Shown: one piece after another, positions 20,235-32,286 of the stretch
How the letters are laid out: each line of letters starts with the position of its first letter
Position numbering within the stretch: position 1 is the stretch's first letter
NCBI RefSeq assembly: GCF_022965805.1
Contig: NC_133101.1
Location: 44,119,642 to 44,183,641, forward strand
Source: Primulina eburnea
Taxonomy: Eukaryota; Streptophyta; Magnoliopsida; Lamiales; Gesneriaceae
Direction of reading: 5' to 3'
Length of the DNA stretch: 64,000 bases
Notes under the pieces: generated by a model
What the model saw: the letters and a program-made list of their open reading frames with translations, nothing else
The model's database searches: none
Told to the model about the DNA's origin: nothing
Position numbers and translations under genes: made by a program

Positions 20235-22038
20235 TGTTAGAGTAGGTGCCCGTCGAGCCAAGTTTTGGCCGAGGGTTCATGTTGAAACTCTATGTATAAA
20301 CAATCTTTATTTTAATAATATTTGAAATTATTGTTTTGGCACATCTTTATCTGTATACTCATTCTAGTTGCACAGATAAAGTCCTAGAATATACAAATAG
20401 TAGAAATAATATGAGATGCTCATATGATGAGTATCATGAAACTCATATTTGCAATTCTCATATATTAAACAGTTCCTAGTCGATTCGGCCGCCGCTAATA
20501 AGGATATAGGCAGCTCGAGTTCGAGACTAATATCTGCGATGTGAGTACCATGTTTCATTGGTAGGGGACATTGTGATGTCCGAACATTTAGATAGGTGCT
20601 CCTTGTAGAGTGCACTAAACAATCCTCCATAAAGGACTTTCCAAGTGGTTCTCACTTATTGAGTGGAAATATTTTAGTTTATGGTTGTACACTATTAGTC
20701 CTTATGACTCGAGACAACATTGAGACTCTATATTCTAGCATTGCACTTTGACTTTTTTACCGACTCTCATAGGGTCAGCAGGTGGCAAGGTCGGGTGTTT
20801 TGTTGAAACATATAGGAGTCGATGCATTGTAGTCGGGGATTCACAGCTTACCTTCGGGTATGGATATCCTATGTGATCTCATGTAAATGTTGTATGAAAT
20901 CTCTGACCAGAGTATGGTGATAATTATGAAAGAGGTTTCATAGATTAACCATCGATGCGACTACGACATGACACATAGTATCGATTCTTTGACAGATCTC
21001 GATAAACCAATAGTTGTCGAATTGGTCGGGATATATGAGATGAAAAGACCGTACTATAGCTAACCATAATAGAATGGTTCTTGCAGACACTATTGATACC
21101 TAGGGAATCATGTAAGTGATGCAGCTAGACATTTAACATGATTGGTTGGGTACTATAAGACTGGAGTATGACTTCTATAAGGGGAATGTAACATTTAACT
21201 TGTGGAAGTGTTCCTAAATTAAAAGTTGGCCAAGTGAATAATGTATTTTAAAAATGTAATTTTCATAAACATTGTTATGGACTAAATTAAATTAATTCAT
21301 GTGTTGAATTAATTGAACACTAGTGGACCTAGTAGAGTCCAAATAATTAAATTAATTCAGGTGTTGAATTAATTAAATTGGGTCTTGTTGACCCAATTAG
21401 AGATAATTATTAAACTAGTTGGCTTGGGTAAAATCAAGTAAAATTTAAATGGTCTCAAATGTATTTGAGACATTTAAATAAAAGTCCACGGGCCTTGTAA
21501 TTGTTACAAGCCCAAGTAAAAAGCATGCAAAAGAGGTGAAGGGTTGGAGGAAAATTTTTCATTAAACAATGCATGATATGCTCATGGAACTTTATCATTT
21601 TTTCCAGCACCAAGAAAGTTTCCCCCTTCTCTCCTCCACTCCTCTTGGTCGAAAATTTCAATCACATTTCCTTCAATTTTTGTTTCTTCAATTTGTTGAG
21701 GAAATCTTAGTCTTCTCAAAGATAAATGTCTTACATTTTCTAGTACAAGTGTAAGGTGAATTTAGCTTGTTGGTGGTGGGCTTGATTTTGAGCAAGGAGT
21801 GCTCAAAGGAGGCTTGTAGATTAATCTACCATTCAAGAGCTAAGGTGTTTACATCTTAGTTGGATCCATCATCAATCTTTTGAGATTGATAGGTAATTTT
21901 CTAAAACACCTTATGAATGTCATTTTATGTTTTATTGTGTTTGCTACACACTATAGTTTAGGGTACTCGATTTTCTTGCTAGAAAGTAATTTTGACACTT
22001 CCGTTGCACAAGCGAGCACCTTAACCGATCCCCTTTCA
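20235..22038 (+). repeat. Copia-1 3' LTR
   Basis: It runs from TGTTAGAGTAGGTGCCC to cccctttca (1804 bp), and the termini match those of Copia-3. Compared with the Copia-3 LTR at 49094-51185 it lacks a block of about 300 bp at the position near 21165 (the aatcattgagggacacaca region), explaining its shorter length. tgacg follows. Confidence 0.9.
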
Positions 22039-22116
22039 TGACGGCCGCTGCCGAGGTGGATGGGCAATTTTTTAATTCATCAAAAGATTTTTAATTATCT
22101 CACTCTTAACCATCAT
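22039..22116. other. Unassigned flank between Copia-1 and the Gypsy element
   Basis: This is 78 bp of low-complexity sequence with no similarity that I can see to the neighbouring elements. It ends with atcat (22112-22116), the left copy of the Gypsy element's target-site duplication. It continues as 30599-30763 and may be old host DNA. Confidence 0.4.
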
Positions 22117-23940
22117 TGTAAGGCCTGAGATTTTATTATCATAACCCGATATTAATTAATTGACAAATTGACGTGATTATGGAAGGAAAAGCCCGAGGAA
22201 GACATGAGAAGGCCTATGATTATGTGTGAGGCCAGAAGACCTCACGCATATACGCGGTTATGAGGCGCGCATATGCGCGAGCTGGTGAAATTCCAAGTGC
22301 CGAGACAGAGAGTCTCGCGCATATGCGCCAGTGTTGGACGCGCATATGCACGAGACGTGCGGAATGAAAAATAAGAAACATGTCTTGCCATGCATTTATA
22401 TGATAAGCTTCTGCTTCATTTCATTCAAATTTTAACCAGGAAACCGAGACAAGCCATGGTTGAATCCTCAAGTATTCTTAGATAATAGAATTGTGATTGT
22501 ACAAGATCCGGCCATCCGATTTTCAATCCGAGTTTAGTTCTGTGCTCCCCTCGTCAAGAGCTTCAAAGAGATGTAAGTTTATTTAATTTCTTGCATAGTT
22601 CGAAAGTTTGATATTGGAGGAATCATGATATGATTGATATTTGGTGTTCTTGAGATTATGGTAAGCGTATAATCGAAACCGGATCGAAGAACGGACCATG
22701 TATGCTAAGGTTATTAATTTTCAGCTTATAGTTTAATGGGTTTGTGCAGAACTTAGAGTTGTGGCTTATATTTGTTGATGATTATGAGTTGTTTAGATTG
22801 GCCTCTTGTTGTTTGCATTACCGGGATCTTGAAATTGTGCGTTATGCCGTCGAAACATAGTTAGATTGAGATTTCTTGCTTGAGTTGTATGTTCATAGTG
22901 TCTATCGCAACATGTCATTCCAGATTTGGTATTGAAGGCTTCGAACTCGAGAATTCAACTTCGAAATCGGTAGAAGAACGAGACAAAGCCAAACCCCGAG
23001 AAAAGAAAGGTATAAATCAATGTTAAACCGGGATAGATAACTCGAGTAAAATACGACTTGAGTTCCCAAAACCACATACTTAATTGTTATTGTTTTGATA
23101 TATTTGAACTCCTTGAATTTATGTGCTTGTTCTATTGAGTTATAGAAAAGCATAGAATAAAAGTTAGATATCGTGAAAGAGTCTTTGGCAAAGGTGCCAA
23201 GTCACTGGACGTTTGGTTTATATCGATGCGCTTAGGAGAAGATCGATTCCTATTGTAGATACTCGATATAGTGTGCCAAAGTCCGGGAATAAGAACGTAC
23301 CATCATCTAGAAGGGAAGAGTAGGAGGGAGACTTGTTATGTTCTTGTTCAAACCGGGATCCCTAGATAAGAGTCGAGTCAAAGATTAAGAGTTAAAGAGT
23401 TTTATTTTAAGTTTTGTATCGATTTATGTTTTCCTAGATTCTGGATTATGATACATGTTGTTTGACACATGTTTTATGCTTTTTTTATATGCTTGTATGA
23501 AATGCATGTATACATTGTTTATATTGGGAAATATATTTCTCATCGGAGTTATCCGGCTGTTGTTGTGTTTGTATATGTGCATGACAACAGGTGGTACAGG
23601 ATCAGGGTCGAGAAGATGGTGAAAGATCGAGATTAGAGTGGTGATCCGGGCTTCATTGTAGAATGGTTTTTCAACACCTGATATGTGATTGATAAACATT
23701 AGTTTGTTATGATTTTATTTTGAACAAGTTTTGTACCTTGGATCGTGTTGTAGATATTGAACTTGAACTTGTAAATTGAATAAGATGGAGCATAACTTGT
23801 TGTAGTATTTTGTACATTTGGTTATAAGGTGTTCAACTATAAAAAAATAAAAAGGTAAAAAATTTCGACCTAGCTTATTTAATTGATCCGATTAATCCCA
23901 ATTATGATTAAGAAAATAGGTTAGCGTCCGGGTCCCCACA
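22117..23940 (+). repeat. Tekay-like element 5' LTR
   Basis: It runs from TGTAAGGCCTGAG to GTCCGGGTCCCCACA (1824 bp) and is followed after five bases by the primer site. It holds four CGCATATGCG palindrome modules at 22241-22355. It includes a segment of about 120 bp near 23610-23720 that is deleted in the 3' LTR. Confidence 0.93.
22241..22355. repeat. Palindromic CGCATATGCG modules, 4 copies, 5' LTR
   Basis: Variants of CTCGCGCATATGCGCGAG lie at about 22241, 22264, 22314 and 22338. The second is perfect over the central 14 bases. They occupy about +125 to +240 within the LTR. Confidence 0.9.
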
Positions 23941-23945
23941 ACAGG

Positions 23946-23959
23946 TGGTATCAGAGCTG
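23946..23959 (+). other. Tekay-like element primer-binding site
   Basis: TGGTATCAGAGCTG lies five bases after the 5' LTR. It matches the complement of the initiator-Met-tRNA 3' end over its first 12 bases. Confidence 0.9.
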
Positions 23960-24243
23960 TATGTTTCTCAGACTGAAATAGAAGCGAGTGAGAGGGATAC
24001 ATAGAGTTTTCTTTCTTGTTTATCTGGTACTAGCATGAGATTTATTAGAATGTTGATTTACAAATGTGAGATGCTAGTATGACAGCATGTTTTACTGCTT
24101 TAGAGAGTACATGTTTACCTGATTATCTGATTTGATTGGAAACGTGTAGAATCATAACCGATTCGTGATCAGTAGTAAGATTATCAGAGGAGGACTGAGA
24201 CAGATTTTCTAGACTTGATTACTAACCATTTTGATAATCAGAT

Positions 24244-25231
24244 ATGCCTCCTTTAAGAGCCCCAGAACAAGGCAGTACTTCAAATAATCTGATGGATGTT
24301 ACAGCAACACCCATGGAAACACTGTTAAAGAGATTTTTAAGTCATTCAAACCACCGACTTTGAGAGGCACTGAGAATGCTATCGATTGTGAGAGCTGGCT
24401 TGAGGATATTGAGATGTTGGTTGATTCACTTGACTATACAGATGAGCGTAGAGTTAGACTGATTGGGCACCAAATACATGAGGTTACGAAGAGCTGGTGG
24501 CTCACAACCAAGAGAGCTTTGGAGCATCGAGGTACGGTAATTACTTGGAAGATCTTCAAAACTGAATTTTATCAACGATTTTTCCCAGTATCGTACAGAA
24601 AGGACAAGGGTGCAGCGTTTGCCAATCTAAAACAGGGTAATCTTAATATTGAAGAATATGTGGCCGAATTCTCTACCTTGCTATGTTTTGCTCCTCATGT
24701 TGCTGATAATGATGAAGTCGTGCCTGATCAGTTCATCAATGGACTGAATCCTAATATTTTTACACTGGTAAATATGGGGCGACCAAATAATTTTGTTGAT
24801 GCTTTGAGTAGAGCAAAGGGAGCTGAAGCGGGCTTGATCAAGCAACGAGGAACTTCGTATGTTAATCAAACACAGAAACAACAAAAAACTTCAGCTCAGT
24901 TCCACCAACCACCTCCCAGATTTGATATGGCGGTAACAGCAGTGGGAAGAAAAATAATTTGAAAGTTCAAGGGAAACAGTTAAAGAAATCTGGAAGCAGC
25001 TCATCTAGTTCCAGTGGCTCACAACATACCACTTCTGGCCAGAGTTCTAATTATACAGAGGTCTATTGCATAGCATGTGGAGGAAGACATCCAACAGAGA
25101 AATGTCAAGGAGTGTTTGGTAGTTGCAAAATCTGTCGACAGCCGAGACACTTTGCCAGAGTTTGTCCACATCGAGGTTCTCAACGATCACAGGGAACAGA
25201 ATCATTTGGATCAGTGGCTCAGACTGAATGA
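24244..25231 (+). pseudogene. Tekay-like gag with zinc knuckle, frameshifted
   Basis: The likely start is ATG at 24244 (MPPLRAPEQGS), shortly after the leader. A frameshift lies near 24330-24345, and the capsid domain continues in another frame from about 24342: WLEDIEMLVDSL, KTEFYQRFFPVSYRK and EYVAEFSTLLCFAP are typical of the plant Gypsy retrotransposon gag domain. A second frameshift near 24945 precedes a serine-rich stretch and cysteine-rich motifs at 25070-25170 (CIACGGRHPTEKC, CKICRQPRHFARVC), the latter a near-CCHC knuckle that would bind RNA. A TGA at 25229-25231 ends this frame, but the protease reading continues in frame after it. Confidence 0.85.
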
Positions 25232-28200
25232 CGATCATCTGCTGTTCACTCGTTCCTGCAGCCATCTACCCAGTCACAGCCGAGTCCAGGAGGAAGTCAG
25301 ACTTTTATGCAGCCTCCGAGACAGCAAGCCAGATTGTTTTCATTGACCGAGGAACAGGCCCAGGAAGCACCTGATGATATGGTTGCAGGTAACTGTTTTC
25401 TTTATGGTTATCCTACTAATGTGTTGATAGATACGGGTGCATCTCATACTTTTATCTCTGAGTGATTTGCATTGATGCATGCTTTGCCTGTTGAGTCTTT
25501 ATCTGCTGTAGTATCTGTATTTTCACCTTTTGGGAGAGATCTTATATTAGTGAATTCTATTAGACATTGTATGCTGCAGTATAATGGTAATGAGATCGAG
25601 TTAGATTGTATTGTACTCGGTTTTTATGATTTTGACAGCATTATAGGTATTGATATGCTGACCAAGTACAGAGCTACTATAGATTGTTTTCAGAAAATTG
25701 TAAGATTCACACCTGAGATGGCTGGTGAATGGAAATTTTACGGTAAGGTTTTCAAAGCTCAAATTCCTTTGATATCTGCTTTCTATATGACTCGATTATT
25801 TCCTTGTGTACTCAGTAGATGTACTAAAGACGAGCCCTTCATTGGCAGATTTGCCAGTGGTATGTATGTTTGCTCACGTATTCCCAGATGAGATTCCAGG
25901 TTTGCCTCAAGTTCGTGAAATAGACTTCATCATTGAACTAATACGAGGTACAATACCTATTTCTAAAACTCCATACAGAATGGTACCAATTGAACTGAAA
26001 AAATTGAATGATCAGCTAGAGGATTTATTAACTAAGGGTTACATCAGACCGAGTGTTTCTCCTTGGGGTGCTCCAGTACTGTTTGTCAGAAAGAAATACG
26101 GTTCAATGAGACTCTGCATTGACTATGGGCAATTGAACAAAGCTACGATAAAGAATAAATACCCTTTACCTCGTATTGATGATCTATTTGATCAGTTGCA
26201 GGGTTCTTCTATTTATTCCAAGATCGATATGAGATCTGGATATCATCAGCTGAGAGTTAAAGATTCTGATATATCAAAGACAACTTTCAGAACCGGGTAT
26301 GACCACTATAAGTTTATTATAGTCATGCTGTTTGGTTTAACGAATGCTCCAGCTGTATTTATGGGTTTGATGAACCGAATATTTCAGAAATATCTTGAAG
26401 ACTTTGTGATTTTATTGATGATATTCTGATTTATTCAAAGAATAAGATTGATCATGCTGAGCATCTGAGAATTGTGTTGAAGATTCTGAGAACTGATAAA
26501 TTGTATGCAAAGTTATCGAAATGTGAATTTTGGCTAAAACAAGTTGTATTTTTGGGGCACATTATTTCTGGAGATGGTGTATTTGTGTTGATCCTAGAAA
26601 AGTTGAGGCTGTGATCAATTGGCCTAGACCGACTTCAGTGCCAGAGATACGCGGCTTTATGGGTTTAGCGGGCTATTATCGTCGATTCATCAACGATTTC
26701 TCTAGTATTGCTAAGCCGATTACTCAACTAACCTAGAAGAATGCCCTTTTTTTTTTGTCAGAGACATGTGAATCCAGTTTTTTGAAGCTGAAAAAGAGAT
26801 TAACTAGCGCTCCGGTATTGACTATTCCATCAGGTACTGGTGATTTTGTTGTCTATTGTGATACTTGTCACAGGGAATTAGGTTGTGTTCTGATGCAGCG
26901 AGGACATGTTATTTCTTATGCCTCAAGACAATTAAAACCACATGAGATTCGCTATCCGATTCATGATCTTGAATTGGCTGCCATTGTATTTGCATTAAAT
27001 ATCTGGCGACATTATCTATATGGTGAAAAGTTTTATATTTATTCTGATCACAAGAATTTGAAATATCTATTTTCACACTAAGAACTGAATATGAGGCAAC
27101 GTAGATGGCTAGATTTGCTGAAAGATTTTGATTATTAAATCAAATATTATCCAGGAAAATCTAATGCAGCATCTAATGTACTGAGTCAAAATGTATGTTC
27201 TTTATCCCTATTGACGATTGGTGTCTCGAATTTGATTGACAATTGCTGTCTTTCTGGATTAGCATTTGAGACAGATTGTAAACCTCTGAGACTTTGTAGC
27301 ATTCAAGTTGAACCAAAGCTGATTTTAAGAATCAAAGAAACACAGAAAGTCGATCAGAATATTCAGAATTCGATTGTGATGGTCATATCAGGAAATCAAT
27401 TAGAATATCAGTTTCGTGATAATGTGTTATATGTGAATAATCGTCTTGTTGTGCCAGATGTTTCAGACTTGAGACAACAGATTTTGACAGAAGCACATGG
27501 TATTTGTTTTAGTATTCATCCTGGTGGCAGAAAGATGTACAATGATCTAAAGAAACAGTTTTGTTGGAAACAGATGAAATCATATATTGCAGATTTTGTG
27601 TCCAAATGCTTGAATTGCCAACAGGTGAAAGCTGAAAGGAAGAAACCAGGAGGTCTACTGCAAAGCTTAGCGATTCCAGGATGGAAATGGGATCACATTT
27701 CCATGGATTTTGTTACGAAGCTACCACGATCCTTCCGAGGTTGTGATGCGATTTGGGTCGTTATTGACAGATTGACCAAATCAGCGTGTTTCTTTCCATA
27801 CCGAATGACGTACAGACACGACCAGATGGCAGAGATTTATGTCAAATAAGTGGTCAAATTGCATGGCGTGCCAAAGTCCATTGTATCAGATCGTGATCCT
27901 TGATTTACTGTGCACTTTTGGCACAGTTTGCAACAAGCTCTAGGTACGAAGTTACATCTGAGTACTGCATATCATCCTTAGACAGATGGCCAATCAGAAA
28001 GAACTATCCAGACATTGGAAGATATGCTTAGAGCTGTAGTGCTAAACTTTGGCACTAGTTGGCAAGATTCTTTACCACTTTGTGAATTCTCATACAACAA
28101 CATTTATCATACCAGTATAGAGATGGCTTTGTTTGAAGCTTTGTAATGAAGATTTCCTCTATACTGGGATGATATTTCCGAGGTACCTGATATTGGGCCT

Positions 28201-28733
28201 CACATGATTAGAGATATGACTGAAAAAGTAAAGATGATTCGCATAGAATAAAGACAGCTCAGGATATGCAGGCCAAATATATGAACATTCGACGTCGACC
28301 TTTAGAATTTGAGGCAGGAGATAGAGTATTTCTGAAGATTTCTCCTTTCAGAGGTGTTGACAGATTTGGCAAGCGAGGAAAGTTATCTCCATGTTTTATC
28401 GGTCCGTATGAGATTCTTGAGAAGATAGGTAATCGTGCATATCGAATTGCTCTTCCTCCGTCTCTATCTGGAATACATGACGTCTTTCATTTGTCTATGT
28501 TACGGAAATATCTTCCTGATATTTCTCATATTCTTAAGCCTGCTGAGGCCGAACTTGATGAAACTCTGAGTTATTTTGAAAAGTCACTTCAGATTCTCGA
28601 TCGTAAAGAAAAACAGCTCAGAACAAAGACTATTCTGCTTGTGAAAGTTCAGTGGAGTCATCATGGCATTGAAGAAGCTACCTGGGACACTGAATCAGAT
28701 ATGAGACAGAAATTTCCGGAGTTGTTTCAATGA
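25232..28733 (+). pseudogene. Tekay-like pol: protease, RT, RNase H, integrase, chromodomain; broken
   Basis: The protease is marked by LIDTGASHTFIS at about 25424-25459, then a TGA at 25462. After a frameshift near 25850, RT starts ([16 protein letters not shown]) and has [40 protein letters not shown] and [11 protein letters not shown]. The FIDD catalytic box near 26405-26420 is split by another frameshift, and a further one lies near 26580. RNase H is at about 26755-27080. The integrase zinc region (HPGGRK...CLNCQ) is at 27510-27625. The catalytic core spans about 27690-28140 with stops at 27847, 27900 and 27979. GPYEIL is near 28405. The end (VKVQWSHHGIEEATWD, 28645-28700) is chromodomain-like and may have directed integration to heterochromatin. 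The stop is at 28731. Confidence 0.9.
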
Positions 28734-28811
28734 TGTGAGTTTCTTATTTAGTTTCGTTCATATTTCTTATCTTATGTGATTTGATTGCCTGTGATTTTGA
28801 GTACGAAATCA

Positions 28812-28830
28812 TATGTTAGAGGGCGAGAAT
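28812..28830 (+). other. Tekay-like element polypurine tract
   Basis: tgttagagggcgagaat precedes the 3' LTR TGTAAGG start. This tract is imperfect but in the right place. Confidence 0.7.
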
Positions 28831-30593
28831 TGTAAGGCCTGATATTTTATTATTATAACTCGAGATTAATTAATTGACGAATTGACGTGATTATGAAAGG
28901 AAAAGCCCGAGGGAGACATGAGAAAGCATATGATTATGTGTGAGGCCAGAATTCCTCGCGCATATGCGCGGTGATGAGGTGCACATATGCGCGAGCAGCC
29001 AAATGCAGAGGCAAAAGATCTTGCGTATATGCGCGAGATGAAGCGCGCTTATGCGCGAGCTAGTGAAATTCCAAGTGTTGAGACAGAGAGTCTCGCGCAT
29101 ATGCACCAGTGTTGGACGCGCATATGCGCGAGACGTGCGGAATGAAAAATAAGCCACATGCCTTGCCAAGCATTTATATGATAAGCTTCTCCTTCATTTC
29201 ATTCAGATTTTAGCCAGGGAAACGAGACAAGCCATGGTTGAATCCTCAAGTCTTCTCAGATAATAGAATTGTGATTGTGCAAGATCCGCCGATTTTCAAT
29301 CCGAGTTTAGTTCTGTGCTCCTCTCGTCAAGAGCTTCAAAGAGATGTAATTTTATTTAATTTCCTGCATAGTTCGAAAGTTTGATGTTGGAGGAATCATG
29401 ATATGATTGATATTTGGTGTTCTTGAGATTATGGTAAGCGTATAATCGAAACCGGATCAAAGAATGGACCATGTATGCTATGGTTATTAATTTTCAGCTT
29501 ATAGTGGAATGGGTTTGTGCAGAACTTAGAGTTGTGGCTTATATTTGTTGATGATTATGAGTTGTTGAGATTGGCCTCTTGTTGTTTGCATTACCGGGAT
29601 CTCGAAATTGTGCCGTTATGCCGTCGAAACGTACTTAGATTGAGATTTATTGCTTGAGTTGTATGTTGATAGTGTCTATCGCAACATGTCATTCCAGATT
29701 TGGTATAGAAGGCTTCGAACTCGAGAATTCAACTTCAAAATCGGTAGAAGAACGAGCCAAAGCCAAACCCCGAGAAAAGAAATGTATAAATCAATAATAA
29801 ACCGGGATAGATAACTCGAGTAAGATACGACTTGAGTTCCCAAAACCACATACTTAATTGTTATTGTTTTGATATATTTGAACTCCTTGAATTTATGTGC
29901 TTGTTCTATTGAGTTATAGAAAAGCATAGAATAAAAGATAGATATTGTGAAAGAGTCTTTGGCAGAGGTGCCAAGTCACTGGACGTTTGGTTTATATCGA
30001 TGCGCTTAGGAGAAGATCGAATCCTATTGTAGATACTCGATATAGTGTGCCAAAGTCCGGGAATAAGAACGTACAACCATCTAGAAGGGAAGAGTAGGTG
30101 GGAGACTTGGTACGTTCTTGTTCAAACCGGGATCCCTAGATAAGAGTCGAGTCAAAGATTAAGAATTAAAGAGTTTGATTTTAAGTTTTGTATCGATTTA
30201 TTTTTTCCTAGATTCTGGATTATGATACATGTTGTTTGACACATGTTTTATGCTTTTTGTATATGCTTGTATGAAATGCATGTATAGATTGTTTATACTG
30301 GGAAATATATTTCTCACCGGAGTTATCCAGATGTTGTTGTGTTTGTATGTGTGCATGGCAACAGGTGGGACATCATCAGGGTCGACTAAAAGTTTTGTAC
30401 CTTGAATCGTGTTGTAGATATTGAACTTGAACTTGAACTTGCAAATTGAATAAGATGGAGCATAACTTGTAGTATTTTGTACATTTGGTTATAAGGTGTT
30501 CAATTAAAAAAAAAATTTCGACCTAGTTTATTTAATTGATCCGCTTAATCCCAATGATGATTAAGAAAATGAGTTAGTGTCTAGGTCCCCACA
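28831..30593 (+). repeat. Tekay-like element 3' LTR
   Basis: It runs from TGTAAGGCCTGATA to GTCTAGGTCCCCACA (1763 bp), followed by the right-hand duplication atcat. Relative to the 5' LTR it has two more palindrome modules and lacks a segment after 30383 (joined at gtcgactaaaag). Confidence 0.93.
28954..29133. repeat. Palindromic CGCATATGCG modules, 6 copies, 3' LTR
   Basis: Six variants of the palindrome lie between ctcgcgcatatgcgcgg at 28954 and cgcgcatatgcgcgag near 29117-29132. The extra pair, relative to the four in the 5' LTR, sits around 29010-29060. Confidence 0.9.
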
Positions 30594-30598
30594 ATCAT

Positions 30599-30763
30599 AC
30601 TAAACATAATATTATTTTATCATTATATATTATATTTCTACTTCAATAATTCTTTTTTCATTTATCTCTTAATCATTTCATAATTTTATCCTCCAACCAA
30701 ACAGTAGTCTAAAGGTGTAATCATTAACACCCTATGAATGATTTAACTCGTTTAAACCATACG
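30599..30763. other. Unassigned flank right of the Gypsy element
   Basis: This is 165 bp of AT-rich sequence continuing the 22039-22116 flank across the Gypsy insertion. No ORF, repeat or element end is recognised. With its partner it is the only stretch that could be non-retroelement DNA. Confidence 0.4.
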
Positions 30764-32286
30764 TGTAGTGCCCAAAAACCAGTATACGCAAACTGCATGC
30801 ATAATTATAAAATTTAATCTAATTAATTAATTATTTAAATAGTTTATGATACATGATTAATTAGATTAAATGTTTATATACTCATGTTTATGCAATTTAA
30901 AATGTTTTTCGCAAGTTTTATCTTTTCAAACGAATATTCGGTGTCGGACCAGGTAAAGGAGAACGGAGACGATTAAGGTGCTAAAATCGAATGTTATATT
31001 TTAAGCCAAGAAAATTAATTATTTTAAATTATTTATAAATTTTAGTATTTTAAAGCCTAATATAATTTATTAGTTGATTTATAAAATTTTAAGCTTTTAA
31101 AATAATGTTAATTTTGAAAATTAAATATTTATTCCTTAAATCTGGGTTAAAATATTGTATATAAAGATTTTTATGCCATCAATAATTTATTTAATTAGTA
31201 TTTAAGTTGGATTAGGATTTTAAGTATTTTATTTAACAATTTAAAAAAAATATATAGGAGATATCAATCTTTTGAATTGGAAATTTAATTTTGGCACCTA
31301 ATCTTTTTAAATTAAAGGGAGAGATTTTTAGTGCATGTTTAAATTATTGATTAGAGTTTTAATCCACCTAAAACACCTTATCATTGTTCAATTTAAATAC
31401 TAGAAGAGTCCAACCTTTCCATCTCAAACCCACGGCCACACACAAGCCACACGCACAAAATACATAAGTCTAGCTTGAGGAATTGGGTTCTTTTTGGCCC
31501 CTTCTTCTAACAACCACTATTACCGAAACATCACCCCATTATTCTGAAGGATTTTCAATCCTTTGAAGCAAGGAAAACTCAGCACAACGCCCTCCGTTCG
31601 TCCTCTGTTCTTCCCGTATCGATATTCGATAATTCGTGCGTTTTAACGCAAAGGCATGTTCTAATCCTTCTTTTGCGCATCTATCTTTTCGTATTATGTA
31701 TTTTTATAAAAATTATGCATGAAAATTAAATGTTTATTTGTAAGCATGCGATTTAAACCATCGAAACCATATTCTGAAAATTTTGTGGCATGTTTCATAC
31801 GTATTCTTGAGTTCTTGATTGAATCATTCGGTTGGATCCCTCTGGAACGTTGCTGCTTTGTATGGCTAGGTTAGGGGATAGGTTTAGACATGGTTAAGTG
31901 ATTGGGTAAGGGCTCAAAAGGGCCTGGAGGGACAGCACAGCCGCTGGAAGTGAATACGACCTGGTGCGATTCGTTTCGCATGCGAGTAGGAGTTGTGGTT
32001 GTTCCGTGATCTAGTTTGGCGAAGGGCCTGGTATAGGGCTTGTAGCTGTGGTTAGGGACGTGAGTTAAGGTCATGTTAGGAGCCTGGTATGGGCTAGATA
32101 TGGTTTAGAAGGGTCTGGTTTCGCATGAAATAAGAGAACACATGCTGCCTCTTTTTTTGAGTTTAGGGGCTGTTTGGGTTTCGTTGTTTGATTCTGCGCA
32201 TGGGCTGGTCTAGGACTCATGGCTATGGTTTATGCAGTCTCTAAGGGTCTTAGGATGAGTCTTGTTAGGATGGTTCATGGCCTGGA
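30764..32286 (+). repeat. LTR fragment C, left part (LARD-like Gypsy LTR)
   Basis: It begins TGTAGTGCCCAAAAACC, an LTR-type start close to TGTAACGCCCCGAAAA of the LARD elements, and shares the gaacggagac block (near 30961) and the AAGGCATG(T/C)...CTTC block (near 31651). It is split at 32286 by Copia-2 and resumes at 53065. No PBS follows, so the 3' end is lost. The pentamer before it is atacg, and no partner was found. Confidence 0.7.

Larger units (their letters stand above)
3694..22038 (+). mobile_element. Copia-1: Ty1/Copia LTR retrotransposon carrying three nested insertions
   Basis: The element comprises a partial 5' LTR (3694-4631), PBS (4634), leader (to 5163 and 7478 to about 7542), gag-pol remnants (14431-15826 and 17968-20220), PPT (20221-20234) and 3' LTR (20235-22038). 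Solo LTR A, LARD-1 and solo LTR B interrupt it. The order gag, protease, integrase, RT, RNase H is that of Copia. Sequence either side of each insertion can be matched to the uninterrupted minus-strand relative Copia-3, which proves the pieces belong together. No TSD can be tested because the 5' LTR is cut by the LINE. The base pairs following the 3' LTR are tgacg. Confidence 0.88.
22117..30593 (+). mobile_element. Complete Ty3/Gypsy element, chromodomain-type (Tekay-like), decayed
   Basis: LTRs at 22117-23940 and 28831-30593 flank a PBS, gag, protease, RT, RNase H, integrase, a chromodomain-like end and a PPT. The exact 5-bp duplication atcat lies at 22112-22116 and 30594-30598, so the element is intact in structure (8477 bp). 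The chromodomain after the integrase and the order RT, RNase H, integrase place it among plant chromoviruses. The Tekay label rests on overall resemblance only. It carries more than ten stops or frameshifts. The LTRs differ by several substitutions and some indels, so it is not very recent. Confidence 0.93.

Noticed and set aside
24681..25265. Minus-strand frames opposite gag of the Gypsy element
   Set aside because: These are antisense shadows of the gag capsid and knuckle frames on the plus strand.
22117..30593. Possibility of an endogenous pararetrovirus rather than a Gypsy element
   Set aside because: LTRs, a 5-bp TSD, an integrase and a chromodomain are present, and there is no movement protein or coat protein, so it is an LTR retrotransposon.
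30599..30763. A host gene fragment or MITE in the short unassigned flank
   Set aside because: There is no ORF, inverted terminal repeat or duplication that I could support in these 165 bp.
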